This document shows, piece by piece, positions 11,537 to 22,749 of a DNA stretch of 64,000 nucleotides. This DNA is from Schistosoma haematobium (taxonomy: Eukaryota; Platyhelminthes; Trematoda; Strigeidida; Schistosomatidae): assembly GCF_000699445.3 (NCBI RefSeq), contig NC_067200.1, forward strand, positions 19,023,003-19,087,002, in the 5' to 3' direction. Each line of letters begins with the position of its first letter. Position 1 is the stretch's first letter. Position numbers and translations under genes: made by a program. Under the pieces are notes generated by a model. That model was not told the origin of the DNA. It saw only the letters and a list, made by a program, of their open reading frames with translations, and did not search any database.

Positions 11537-11700
11537 TTCTGATTGAGATCATGAACTGATTGATGTTAGACCTCCATTGAAAACCTGGAAGTACTGGACA
11601 GCTGTCTCGTTCTGTCGTGAGACTATTCGGCAATGCACACTCACCATCGTGACGTTTACGACTGAAATCGATCAGTTTCTCTCGGCACATATGCATCCTC
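11537..11700 (-). repeat. SINE-A fragment
   Basis: Minus strand, hammerhead core broken (CCGAATA). Confidence 0.6.
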
Positions 11701-12290
11701 TAAGGTTTGTATCAAAGTTGATACTAAGTCAGAAGAATGCTTAAGTAGAAATGGATGGTGATTAGTAGTGAAATGAAAGATCCTCATTTCATTCCATTTG
11801 AGATCATGTTATACAAGTGAGCATCTATAATCCTTGTTAAGATATGAATCCATGTCACATACCATTAGAAAAATATATATCAATTTCGTATATCATCAGC
11901 ATTTGAATTGACTAAGGTATTACTCGCCATATCATAGTATTGACATGGTTTTTAATGGAGTGAAATAAGAAACCGATGTTTTTGTGCTTGTTAACAAGAA
12001 TTCAGAAGCTCACTCACACTATTTTGAATCATTGAACGTATTCTACGCTATAAATTAGGCACATACTTCAACGACAAATCATCCTTAAAAAAAATTGTAA
12101 TTTGATAGAACAGAAGTTTACCAGTTAGCCTCCACTTCACTGGTTCACTTCAAAGGTTCCTAATGGATTTAACCTTAAAAAAATTGAACCGAAATAAAAT
12201 ACCATGTTTTCATCATGTCTTTAACTTTATTTTCAGTCAATTGAATATGAAGGTGGTATCTGATTGCCTTTCAACTGTTCATTTTATACT
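11700..12290. other. Intronic AT-rich sequence, nothing recognised
   Basis: Part of bestrophin intron 7 with no repeat match in the window and no coding signal. Confidence 0.5.
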
Positions 12291-12291
12291 A

Positions 12292-12800
12292 ATAGTTGAA
12301 TTCATGAGTTAATCTAAGCTAGATTACGATTGAGAATCTGGAAGAAGTTGATGGCCGTTTCGTTCTAGTATAGGACTTCTTAGCAGTGATCATTCACGTT
12401 TCCGTATCAAAGGGACTCGAACCCAGGATATTCGGTCTCGCATGAAAACTCTGGATCAGAAACCAACGATGTTAATATTTGATTTCAATCCAGCTACGAT
12501 GTTTCGCGACCATCTTTTGTTGTTTTCAGTAAGTAACTGACTCACAACAGACACAGATTTACTCTACTAGTGATGATTTCTTAATAGAACTCAAAGAAAT
12601 CCATCTTGAAGCTAGTCCCAAGTGAGTATATGATTATTATTAGAATAGAGGTTTGTGGAAATAGTAATAATTTTAACAGTTGAATTCATGAGTCGATTTA
12701 AACTAGACTACCATTGAAAATCTGAAAGCACTGAACGGCAATTTCGTCCTAGTATTGGACTCTTCAGCAATGAATTCAACTTTGAATATACTACAATCTC
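12292..12800 (-). repeat. SINE-A head-to-tail dimer (one full unit plus partial)
   Basis: Two equivalent hammerhead points at 12357 and 12741, about 384 bp apart, in the same minus orientation. The first core is broken (CTAAGAA), the second is intact. Confidence 0.75.
12729..12772 (-). ncRNA. Hammerhead ribozyme, core intact, in bestrophin intron 7 (sense)
   Basis: Minus strand: CATTG (stem I), CTGAAGA core, stem II GTCC/GGAC perfect around an 8-base loop, GAA, ATTGCCGT as minimal stem III with one U-G pair, triplet GTT, then CAGTG closing stem I with one wobble. It sits at the second unit of a head-to-tail SINE-A pair (12292-12800), about 165 nt downstream of the exon 7 donor, in the sense of bestrophin. 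GTT is an accepted NUH triplet but usually slower than GTC. Confidence 0.65.
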
Positions 12801-12899
12801 CACTAACCTCATTGTATTCTAATCATAGTTGGATAAACCATTTATCAAATTAAAGGTTACATATAAATTTTTTTCTAAAAAAAAATCAATCATTCTTAC

Positions 12900-13052
12900 C
12901 TTTAACCAACCCATAAGGAATAAGAAAGAGAATATACTAAAAATTGGGACATATAAATCCACATTATGTTGACCATTTTGATTACGATGTTCAACAAATT
13001 GACAAGCGAATATTTGACACATAAAATAACTATAAACTGCTATAATTACAAC
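12900..13052 (-). CDS. Bestrophin exon 7 (transmembrane segment)
   Basis: 153 nt, phase 0 to phase 0; acceptor tttatag (AG at 13054-13053), donor gtaaga (GT at 12899-12898); residues 375-425. It encodes VVIIAVYSYFMCQIFACQFVEHRNQNGQHNVDLYVPIFSIFSFLFLMGWLK. AVYSYF, the D-L-Y-V-P-I-F-S segment and MGWLK match vertebrate [26 protein letters not shown]. The segment spans two membrane helices around a short hydrophilic loop (EHRNQNGQH). An open frame beyond the donor (RMIDFFLEKN...) is intron. A sense hammerhead core lies about 130-170 nt downstream of the donor. Confidence 0.94.
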
Positions 13053-13417
13053 CTATAAAGTAAATAATCATCAATGTATTACATAATCATATATAAATGA
13101 ATAAAATAATGAATTAAACAATCATTTATGAATTATGATAGGAACTAGTTGAAGGTGTACAACATAAACTGATCAATGATTTGACCGTATAAAGTTTGAT
13201 GAATGAAACATACGAACCATGTCGGGTAGAGAAGTTGAGATTGATTATGAATACAGTAGTGTTGAGTATTGTGGGAGGTATGAGGGTGGTTATCACTTCC
13301 CGGTTGTCCACACCGTGGAAGGGTTCTTTTGAAGGTGCCTGAAAAGGAAATTTGATTAGAGGTGGTTTTAGTGACCGGAGAGCGTGACCACAGTGCCCAA
13401 GGGACAACTGCTTGAGG

Positions 13418-13812
13418 TTGGTCACACACGACCTTTTTATGGGTGATTTTTGTGTTAGCTCCGTACTTGTTGAGACCTTACCTCTGGAGACGGGTTTCTG
13501 TGGGATAAAGCGGGGTGTGCACTTTTATGATCGACCTTTTCTAACCCCATCCCTTCTTATGGGAAGGCAGCACCACTGTCATGCTGGTTGTCTAAAGGAA
13601 ACACCTTACTGCTGTCACACCTCTGTACAGTCAGCAGTACAACTTCGCCTTCGGATTTCGGGTTTGTTGCTTTTAGTCTTACCTCTCTTCAACCGACCTG
13701 TCTGGTATGGTAAGACCTTGAGGGATGGTTGTTCCAGCCAGTATAGCTCGATTGGTTCATCACGATAGGAAAGCTCGACCACCACATCAAGGTAGCAACA
13801 ACGGTCGGGCGG
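13418..13812 (+). repeat. Unclassified interspersed repeat E
   Basis: Shares about 280 bp with 26592-26300 on the opposite strand: GTTGAGACCTTACC-like start, GGGATAAGGCG-like middle, CCTTACTGTCGTCACACC-like end. The open frame over it has no known domain. GC content is higher than surroundings. Confidence 0.6.
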
Positions 13813-13826
13813 GTAGAGAAGATGAT

Positions 13827-14065
13827 TGCGTAATATCGTGGATTGGTTGAAGTTAGACATTAACACCATTGGATGCCGGCCAGCCCAGTGGTCTAGAGAT
13901 TAAGCGTTCGCGTGTGAGATCAAAGGATCTGGATTTGAATTCCATGTGGCGGAATCGTGGATACGCATTGATAAGGAGTCTCGTACTAGGATGAAAAAGC
14001 CATCCAGTACTTTCAGGTTTTCAATGATGGTCTAACATCAATCGGTTCATGATCTACATGAAAAA
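13827..14065 (+). repeat. SINE-A copy
   Basis: tRNA-like head at 13880-13950 with a clear A box; the hammerhead core is broken (TTGATAAGGA). Confidence 0.75.
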
Positions 14066-14577
14066 CATACAAATATACTTGGTGACTAATTCGAAAATAT
14101 ATTAGTGTTTGTCAATTGAGAGTAGAATGATAGTTTATTGATTCGTTAAGCTTTTATATACTGTATTTCTGTAAAATGGATTCAAATTAGCCTGATTATT
14201 GAGTAGAATGACTGAGACATTTTCGAGATAGAAAATCAATTCATTCATGATGTTTTATGATTCAAGAAATCTAGTCAAAGTACTCATTAGAAAATTAATT
14301 TATGATTTTCCTATTAACATTATTGAAAACTATATATTGAAAAAATAAACAGTGATTGATCACAAACAAATGGGAAGTTTCGAACAATCAAGAATCATCC
14401 TATTGCACAGAGTATTAGTTCTGTGGATAATGTAATAACATTTGAAACAAACGGTGTTAGGTTGAAGTCCCGGAATGAATGTGACGCGGTTACATCCAGC
14501 TGACCAGTTACGAATAGTACAAAAAGTGTTTTCATAGACTAACTATGATATATAATTGCCAATATTCTTTATAGTAC

Positions 14578-15528
14578 GGCGAGACTATAATTTATGAATG
14601 ACCTTCGAACGAATCTTAAGTGGCTAATCAGGAAACTGGTAGTTTAGAGTAAAAATGTATTATACAAAACCAAAGAATTAGAGTGAATACACTTTATAAG
14701 GTTAGAAAGAGGTTCAGCGGTTCTGGAATCATAATGCATATGATAGAGGAACTGATCCATATGGTTCTATAGTAGTCGACCTCTGCAGATATAATAAAGT
14801 CGAAAAACCTCTTTCAGCCTAGACCTTGTAGCTTCAATATTGCTTTTGTGCACTACGGTTTCTGGGTCCACAAAATGCTACTTGTGGACAACGACATGAT
14901 GCACATAACCAAGTCTATGTAGGCATCGGTACGCTCTCCAGCCATCCGTTTATATTGTAGTACGCGGCTGCATATATTACCGTCTAATTGACCTGTCGTA
15001 TGTTCCAAGGACCTGTGAGGTATATTTATGGAAGCGCTACTTACCCAGTCTTCTCTAACACTAAATCCTTTGTTGAATTTTCCTTTTCTGACAACTGTTT
15101 CGTCTGTTTCAACGGTCCTCATGACTCCTTCAACCGACTCGTGTAAGCTTGTCATTCTTACTGAGCATATATCTCTACAATACTCATACCATTGAACAGT
15201 CGAAGCTTCAGTAACATCTGCAAATGTTGCAGCCAGTTCTCAACAATGACCATAATTTGCCTTAGTCTCAATCTGGATCGAGCGAAAAATTCTTATTCTA
15301 GCAGACTTCTCCCTCCAACATATATTACATCGAAAAAGCATCAGCACAGTAGTCTGCACAAGGTCCACAAATCATTTGATTTACATAATCAAAAATCAAG
15401 GAATTTCTTAGTAGTCCCATATGTTGTGAACCATTTGCTGTGAACCGATCGTATATGAGCCTCTAGTACTGAAATTGTCGCTGTGACCTTGAAATCCCTC
15501 AAACGCTTCTGATTGGCTCATACATAAA
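14578..15528 (-). mobile_element. Second Merlin transposon copy, decayed
   Basis: Starts at 14578 with the family terminal repeat GGCGAGACTATAATTTATGA. The opposite terminus (around 15528) keeps only the inner part. The minus strand encodes VMRTVETDETVVRKGKFNKGFSVREDWV and then shifts frame; this DDE-domain start corresponds to 1770-1860 of the first copy. Lies in bestrophin intron 6. Confidence 0.75.
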
Positions 15529-15579
15529 TTATAAAAATTACCTAACAATTATATCTTATAGTTTGTAACATGGATTTAT

Positions 15580-15722
15580 TTTAGACAACTGTTGAAAACC
15601 CCGGGATCACTGGATGGGACTCCTCAATAATGTACATCTGTGATCCTGTTGGAAATCGAATCCACGACTTTCAAGTCTCACAACTGGAGCTTGAACGTTT
15701 TAGACCACTGGATTAGTACATA
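15580..15722 (-). repeat. SINE-A fragment, degenerate
   Basis: Minus strand; head and 3' part recognisable, hammerhead deleted. Confidence 0.5.
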
Positions 15723-15938
15723 TACTTAGAATAATTTAACAAGTCCTATGAAATATTCACTTTTAAATTCGCATAATATAAAACAAGTTTGTTTTCTCGT
15801 TCTATCTGTCAGTCACATTCTAAAATGATACTGTTGAGTCGTTGAATTTGAATTCAATGATCTTCTACATTTGTAAATTCTGTCAAATTATTGTATAACT
15901 TGAAATTGAATTAAAACTTTTGTCAATGTTTCACTTAC

Positions 15939-16016
15939 TTGAGTATACACTAATGGAATCATAATACTACTGTATACTTGTAAATTCTGCATACTTTGTC
16001 TAACTCTACCAATATT
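15939..16016 (-). CDS. Bestrophin exon 6 (78 nt)
   Basis: A 26-codon exon too short for ORF calling, found because exon 5 and exon 7 leave a gap. Acceptor cttatag (AG at 16018-16017), donor gtaagt (GT at 15938-15937), phase 0 at both ends. It encodes NIGRVRQSMQNLQVYSSIMIPLVYTQ (residues 349-374). This aligns without gaps to the vertebrate E-M-N-x-L-R-x-Q-C-G-x-L-x-x-Y-D-W-I-S-I-P-L-V-Y-T-Q segment; IPLVYTQ is identical. The schistosome protein lacks the Cys-Gly and the Asp-Trp. Confidence 0.93.
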
Positions 16017-16194
16017 CTATAAGAAATAAGAAAGAAGATAAAGATTGATGAATTTTCGCAAATGAATACTATTCATTGTTCACTACTTGTATAACTAATA
16101 AAAGGCAAGTGATTATGCTAACTATGAAACTTGACATTAATTACTAAGAATATGATCTAAGATTAATATTTATTTTATGGATTATGAATTACTG

Positions 16195-16900
16195 TTCGAA
16201 TGTTGAGCGTGTCGACGGTTTCATTTATCTTGAGAGTTTCATCAGTCTTTGTGGTCTGGTGTGTGATAAAATCTTAGCAGGGATACAGAAGGCTTGACTA
16301 GCTTTTGCTAACTTGCGTCATTTATGGTGTAGACGAGATATCCGTCTACCGACCAAATGACGGGTTTACTGCGCAGCAGTTCGTTCCGTCTTACTTTATG
16401 GCTATAAAACATGGTCGGTAATAGTAGAAGACATACGTAGATTACTAGTATTCTATCATAGGTGTCTTCGAAGCATTGTTCGCATATCGTGACACCAACG
16501 AGCAAGTTGTTAGAAAACGGGTACTAGGTAAGGATGGCAAATCAATTAATGGGTTAATGAAACTTCATCAGTTGAGATGGCTGGGACACGTGTTACGTAT
16601 GCCCAACCACCGATGTACGATGTTTTATGGTGTAGGAGTAGGATGGAAGAAAACTAGAGGTGGCCAGACCAAAACATGGTACAAATTCATGAGGTCACTG
16701 ACAAGTGGACTGAGCCATGTTGTTAGGTGTAGACTACCTGGTTGGGATCCGCGAGATGATAGCAACCGATGGTTAAGAGACCTTGAATGACATGGCTCAA
16801 AATCGTTTGCAATGGCGCAGGTGCATTCACTCTTTGTGTTCTCGCAAATTCTAATCTTCTGAATTCTTCATGTTCCTTTCTTTCTTCTCTTTCTAAATTT
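16195..16900 (+). mobile_element. CR1-like LINE 3' fragment
   Basis: Plus strand; frameshifted C-terminal region with EQVVRKRVLGKDGKSINGLMKLHQLRWLGHVLRMPNHR, followed by the GGQTKTW-type block and the 3' end. Same family as 2975-4475. Antisense to bestrophin in intron 5. Confidence 0.75.
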
Positions 16901-16939
16901 ATTTCACTGGATTATACTCGTTGAATAACCCTGTTCTTA

Positions 16940-17140
16940 AATTATACTTAGTTTATTAACTGGTGTCTACCATGTTCACAGTCACTTTTTGGCTTGATCT
17001 TGTATAAATGTTATTTGCTACTTTGTGGTGTGATGTAGTCTGTTTGGCGGGTATATAAACCAAGTATGTTTGAAATATATGATTCATACCTGATAGGTTG
17101 AGATAGGTGTTCTGAACTTAACTGGTAGGACTAGGAGGAA
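16940..17140 (+). repeat. Partial copy of the 350-bp TATA-bearing element
   Basis: Matches the centre of the 42520 and 63475 copies around GGTATATAAACC and GTATGTTTGAAATATA. Confidence 0.55.
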
Positions 17141-17324
17141 AAGGACCAAAAAAGACGCTAGGCTGTTCATACTTGTCGATACATCATTGGTTTGGCACAG
17201 TACTAAGATTAAATAAGTTGTATTTAGATTGGCAAATAAGTCACATGATATTAAGCCTGGTTTAAGGTCACAACAATCTTCAGGTTGGTATTTCAACTTA
17301 TTTTAGAAATATTTAGTAATTTAA

Positions 17325-17500
17325 TAGTGAGATTCATGAATCAAGTGAAACTAGACCATTATGGAAAACCTAGAAGCACTGGACTGTTGTTTCGTTCTAG
17401 TAAAGTATTGTTGAAGAATCCTATAATAGGACAAAACGGCCGTCCAATACTTCTAAGTTTTACCATGGTGGTTTACCCTTACATAAACTCATGAATTCAA
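17325..17500. repeat. SINE-A foldback, short
   Basis: Minus 3' end joined to a plus 3' end around 17410; both lack the tRNA head. Confidence 0.6.
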
Positions 17501-17599
17501 CTATTAAATTATTATAATATCCATAAAATGCCATCTCTCATTATAACTATTTAACAGTTATTTATAAATATTTTAAATGGAATAGAATAATGAACATAC

Positions 17600-17802
17600 T
17601 TCAACAGTATAAAATGCTACTTTAGGATCATCAATATAACCACTTTGTAATGCTTTTAATGTTAATCTTTGGGCCCATTGTATAGGTACCCAATATTCTG
17701 GTGTATAATTAGTTTTTGTACGTCGAAACCAATCAGCTGCTATACGTTCAAATGATGAAATTTCTTTTTCAGTAATTAATACACCAAATGAACTTTTCAC
17801 TT
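17600..17802 (-). CDS. Bestrophin exon 5
   Basis: 203 nt; acceptor taatag (AG at 17804-17803), donor gtatgt (GT at 17599-17598); residues 281-348. The first two bases complete a Lys codon begun in exon 4, giving QDQKVKSSFGVLITEKEISSFERI. It continues ADWFRRTKTNYTPEYWVPIQWAQRLTLKALQSGYIDDPKVAFYTVE. The F-G-x-L-T-x-x-E element and YWVPIQWAQRLTLKA match the vertebrate GFMTPAEHKQLE and FWVPWVWFANLSMKA. The Ile in GYIDDP aligns with the cytosolic aperture residue of vertebrate bestrophins. Frames that run past either splice site continue only into intron. Confidence 0.93.
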
Positions 17803-17867
17803 CTATTAAAATAATAATAAAAAAAAAGGAGAGATCAATTGAAAAACAGTATAGAATATTCATCCTG

Positions 17868-18312
17868 TACAGATTGCCTTGATATAGCCTTAAATCACAA
17901 GCTTTCTGAGCAAAGATGGATAATGGCTAGTAGTGGAATCTAGAACGTGTGTTCCGTACTAATTGGGACTCATCAGCTGGATGTATTTGCATCTCAGAGA
18001 TGATGTTCACTCTGAGACTGAAACCCAGAATTGTTCGCTTCAAACTTCATCGTGTTATCCACTTAGGTACTTAGTCCTTATAGCCAACTGTTTGTTCAGT
18101 GGGGTGAAGTTTAAATTCGCTTGGTGTTGTTTTACTTGTATTTTTTTCATTGTTATTTAGGACTGCAATTGATTAGTCTCTTGTTGGCACGTGTGCACCC
18201 TGTGCGGATTGCCTCGATATTAGCCTTAATTCACAAACATGGTAAGTAAAGATGGATAGTGGCTAGTAGTAGAATCCTGGACGCAAGTATCGTCCTGCTA
18301 GACACTATCTAT
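17868..18312 (-). repeat. Sm-alpha-like SINE, two adjacent pieces
   Basis: 17868-18105 carries the tRNA-like head and CTGATGA core, but GAAA is GGAA. 18170-18312 is a second 3' end in the same orientation. Antisense on the plus strand; sense to bestrophin, intron 4. Confidence 0.7.
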
Positions 18313-18539
18313 TTTTTCATAAATGATTGATCATTTGATTATTATGAAAATATTATTGATGGATTATAGTGAAAATAATAGTAGCATAATAACAAAAGAT
18401 GTCATCAACTATCTGTTAAAAACATATACATATTTACAGTTGATTATTTACTGAATAGCGACTAAAATCTTGTGCCTTTAGTGTTGATCAAATTTGGTCA
18501 CTAATATAAATGACCTGACATCTTGTGTAGTTTACTGGG

Positions 18540-19160
18540 TTGTTAAGTTGCTAAACATGGTCGACAGAAAACTTTGGACCTAGGTTTTGTGTTACTGAGC
18601 ACTTTCTAGCAATGCCTCCTCATAATATATAAGAAAACCAATCCATTCTAGTTGACTCGAACTTTATCACCCACCGGAAAACATCAGTTTTCTCAGGAAT
18701 ACAGGTAGGCTTTAATGGAGAGTGACAAATAGGAAGAAACCAAGGTCTATTGTTTCTTACAATTGATTGATCACTAGGTGGTGATCAATGTCATGTATGT
18801 CAGGTTCTTCTTATGGCAGATTGAATCCTATCAACCAAGTTGCAATAAGGCTACCAATCTAGGTGATTCAACATTGCATGCACTATGTTGAGATGAGATG
18901 GTGGTTGGATGTAGTCAACACGAAACCCTGGATCTAAGTTTCATACTACACGGCACTCGTCAGTAAGGTGTACCTGTTATGCTCCCTAATGGATTTGACC
19001 CCATGTCACTCAGCTTCACAGTCAGATATGTTACCACTGATCTATCCGAGCCGCTTCTGACCTCCTGTAGGACTGAGATGTATTTACAATTGATTGATCA
19101 CTTGGTGGTAATCAATATTAAGTATATCAGGTCCTTCTTAGTGCATATTTGGAATTTTTG
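18540..19160 (-). repeat. SINE-C head-to-tail dimer
   Basis: Two equivalent hammerhead points at 18576 and 18930 (354 bp apart), same minus orientation. The second unit keeps CTGACGA and a wobble-rich stem II (GTGC/GTAT). The first keeps the palindromic stem III ACCTAGGT with GTC. Confidence 0.65.
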
Positions 19161-19604
19161 AGGCTTTTTATCTGACAATACCATCTGATATGAACAATCT
19201 AGAATAGTTAACATTCATGTATCACTGAATCTCTCTATAAGAGTATGTGTTCTATAATAATAATATATTCACTACTGATTTGATTTGATAAGGTTCTCAA
19301 AGATCTAGTAGGAACTATGATGGACAGAATCAATCAAGTTAGGAATGGAACAATAATTTTTCAATGACACCAGTTCAGTATTTTACTATGGAATTCACTG
19401 AAGGGTTAGAAATATTGAATATTTGATTATCTGTATATAGTCTAAATGTAGCATGCTCATCATAACGACTGACTTTTGTGATCTAAAATACATGTATAGT
19501 TCATTGAGGGGTACCATTAATTTATTCTAGATCGTTTCTCCCTAGACCTCAATAATTCTCAGGCGATTGTCAATTTTTCTAATAACAACCATCTTCCTTC
19601 TTGT

Positions 19605-19925
19605 TACATTGGCTACTTGATTAACGTAGAATATGATATACAACTAACGGCAGTCGAATGCATAGAATCCTACAGTCATAAAATCAGAAGAAATCAGAAG
19701 TTATTGTTGAGTAAGAATCAAGAATATACAGAAAATCATGGATATTTATAGATATTAGCCTTAGCTACATCATTATAATTCAGTCAATCCACAAGGAGGC
19801 AAGTCAAGTTGATCTTCTAGAAAACTGTATCAAGCTCAGGTTGAGTGTAAACTCTTCGAATCTTTTAGAGTCTCTGGACGTTCCATCATACTTCTTGAAA
19901 GTTATTTCAACACTTCTAAACAGAT
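19605..19925 (+). repeat. Unclassified repeat H, copy 1
   Basis: More than 300 bp shared with 29865-30230, starting ACTTGATTAACGTAGAATAT and ending near the CTTCTTGAAAG/CTTCTCGAAGC block. No ORF. Confidence 0.65.
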
Positions 19926-20023
19926 CCTTTTAAAAAAAGATCACAGATTCATTCCATTAGTTTGTGATATCCTTTCAAATATATTGAATACAAAATTCAA
20001 ATTAATCATAGTTATTTACTTAC

Positions 20024-20528
20024 TTTGATCTTGATTAAATGCTCTTAACATTTCTCTTAATTCTACAACATCAGCTGCTTCAAATGCATCAGGTAATGCA
20101 CCACATTCTTCATCTGTAGCTAATGGTGCTAATGGTGTATGAACATCTGAAGAATTAGGTGTTTGTGGTTGAACAAATATATTATTTAATGGACTATCTA
20201 ATTTAGTTTGTATTGGATATTGTGATTGGGATAATTGTTGTTGTAATATTGATTTTGATGGTGATGTACGTACCACTTCACTTGCATCAATTGACCATGG
20301 TTGACATGTATTTCTACTTATTAAATGTTTATGATTTGTTGATTTACGTTTAGGTAATACAGGACCTAATGCACTTGGTAAACTACCAATATCATCATTT
20401 TTAATAAAACGACATGCAATTTGATCTGAGATACGTTTCATCATTAATACCCAGGCTAAATTCATATAACGCATAATAGTTAAACGAATTTTACGTGAAC
20501 CTTCTTCACTTTTTGCATTGATAGATGA
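20024..20528 (-). CDS. Bestrophin exon 4 with expanded cytoplasmic loop
   Basis: 505 nt; acceptor ttctag (AG at 20530-20529), donor gtaagt (GT at 20023-20022), leaving in phase 1; residues 113-281. It begins SSINAKSEEGSRKIRLTIMRYMNLAWVLMMKRISDQIACRF, matching the vertebrate RR-T-L-I-R-Y-x-N-L-x-x-V-L-x-x-R-S-V-S segment. Then comes a region of about 110 residues rich in Ser, Pro, Gln and Asn (PSALGPVLPKRKST, QQQLSQSQYPIQTK, TPNSSDVHTPLAPLA) with no counterpart in the short vertebrate loop, and finally an acidic amphipathic stretch (EAADVVELREMLRAFNQDQ). The insert should face the cytoplasm. It holds several Ser/Thr-Pro sites, so phosphorylation is possible but inferred. Confidence 0.93.
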
Positions 20529-20671
20529 CTAGAATAAAAGAAAATGTAAAATGAAAAGTGTTATGAAGTAGTAGTTGGTTAGTTAAATCTTCTCATTGAT
20601 GTTAATGACTACAGTTGAATAGCCTCTTTTTAACATGTCTGTATCTTGTCATTTGATTAAAAGTATTATAA

Positions 20672-20768
20672 AGAGAGATGGATGGATACGTCTAGCTGAC
20701 AAGTTTCAGGGAAGATGAAACACGCATTCTGGATTTCACTATTAGACACCATCCATTTCTATTCACAC
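20672..20768 (+). repeat. Sm-alpha-like SINE fragment
   Basis: Hammerhead and 3' end only: CTGACAA...GATGAAACACGCATTCTGGA; the core is broken. Confidence 0.55.
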
Positions 20769-20849
20769 AGTGGTTTACTGTTAGGAAAGTGAATGCAGTT
20801 TGAGTTTATTCAATTTGAAACAAACAGCAGTATTGTATTACTATATTTT

Positions 20850-21140
20850 CAACCACAACCACAACCACCAGGGTGCTTGGTACCTGTGTGGTTGCACCAC
20901 AGGATTGATCTGTACCATTCAGATTGTAGCATCAAAGCCTATATGGTGTCTGATTCTCCTGTGGAGCGGGATTGAGCTATACTCCTAGGGTTATAAAGTT
21001 CAAGCCTGAATAGTGTATGGTTCTCCTAAAAACGGGATTGAGCCGTACTGTTTGGGTTGTCACATGAAAGTCTGGATGGTTCTCCTGAAAACCGATGTAA
21101 AATTACCTTGGCCCACAAGGGTATATCATATAACTAACTT
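20850..21140 (+). repeat. Unclassified repeat F, copy 1
   Basis: Shares about 230 bp with 41583-41812, including GGGTGCTTGGTACCTGTGTG and GCCCACAAGGGTATAT. Internal GGTGTCTGGTTCTCCTG-like phrases repeat two or three times in each copy. Confidence 0.65.
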
Positions 21141-21404
21141 ATATAAATTCAGTATATTCTATTTAACTATTCTAATCAGTAGTATTGTTTATTATTCTTA
21201 AAATTTATGGGATAAAAGTTCAAGTTAAGTTTACGCTCAGTAGTTATTTAAGAAATGATGTTGGCGATAATATAATACGAATATTCTTGGAATCTACTAC
21301 ATGAATTAACTTGTTGAAATGATGACGAAGTGTTAAAATTTGAAATAATGAAAATAGCTTTATTGTAAAAGAGCGAATGAACAATCCAATAGTATTGAAA
21401 AACT

Positions 21405-22205
21405 TAAACAGTTCCTGAAGTTCTAGTGAGAAACAGTGATCGGTAGAGTTCAACCGGGTCTGTTGTGAGATAATAACTCACTGGTGACAATGGTGGATGT
21501 GTTGCTCAATTTCGTAGATTAGTTGAAGTTAGACATTAACACAGTTGCATACCAACTAGCTCAGTGGTCCAAAGGTTAAGAGTTTGCGCGCGAGATCGAT
21601 TGATCCTATGTTGGAATCTTACGAGGTTGGGTCGTGCATACGCACTACTGAGAAGTTCCACAATAGGACGAAACGGTCGTCCAGTGCTTTCAGGTTTTCC
21701 ATGGTGCTCTAGTTACGATTGACTCATGATGTCAACTATTAAACAATATTTGTTGAAAGAAATTTTGCCTTCTTGTAGGATTCACTTGAAAGGAAATATG
21801 AACAACATGTGTGACTGTGAAAATACTACACTCTCCACAAATTCCCCATACTGACAACAATCATGTGCTGACTAATGATTAGCTTCAAGATGTAATGCAT
21901 AGAGTCCTAGTGAGAAACCGTGACCAGTGGAATCTAATCGATGTCGAGTATAAGACAGATATCCACTGCAGACAATTGATCAAAGGTTACTCAAGACCAT
22001 GGATTGATTGAAATGAGAGAATAACGCCGTTGGATATCGGCCTAGTAGTTTAAAGGTTAGGCGTTCACGCATGAGACATGAAGTTCTGGGTCAGAGTCCT
22101 GTGTTCTCACTGCTGAGTAGTCACACTAGGGTTAGATGGTCGTCCTGTGCTTTAAGGTTTTCGTCGGCAGTCTATCTTAGATTGACTATTGATTTCAATT
22201 GAGAA
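21405..22205 (+). repeat. Two SINE-A copies in tandem, separated by 85 bp
   Basis: 21405-21745 has a good tRNA-like head and a nearly complete hammerhead (CTGAGAA, so broken). 21830-22205 is older. Same orientation, antisense to bestrophin, intron 3. Confidence 0.75.
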
Positions 22206-22749
22206 GAAACATTTTAATTGTTATTTTTTATGCAGTCTATTGAAAATAGGTCATCATTTAATCATTAAAACAAATGAATAAGGTCAGGTCTATTAAGAAA
22301 AGATAAGAAGCTTGTTTCATTACAACAAAAGTCCAAATATGTTATCACTGATTTGTTCAGATTTTAATCAACCTCCTGTTGGATTGAAATATTCCTTATT
22401 GATTGATCTTTAATGATAACCAAGGTTATTCCAATCCTATCCTTTAACGTTGATCAAATTCTATCTATGAAGTTTCACTTTAACCACTAGTCTAAGTGAC
22501 TCGATATTATGTACATTATACTGAGATGTTATTTCAGTGCAAATAGTTGGTTGATTGTTGTAGCTTGATCAATAGAATTAGGTCAGTACTTAAGGGATGA
22601 AAAAGCATAAACTTGATCAATAGACGGTAAATAGTTCATTGTAAATATAGAATAAGTGGATCACAGTACATTTATAGATAATCGTACGTCTTGTTAAAGT
22701 TGTCAACTGTGTTAATTGTAGTAGCTCTTGCTAACTGTGTAATTTTATA

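Noticed and set aside
12819..12897. Extension of bestrophin exon 7 beyond MGWLK (RMIDFFLEKN...)
   Set aside because: A GTAAGA donor follows AAG, and exon 8 continues the family sequence exactly; the open frame past it is intron.
13126..13429. Two overlapping minus-strand open frames of about 95 residues
   Set aside because: They lie in bestrophin intron 6, overlap in different frames and show no domain, no splice context and no repeat in the window.
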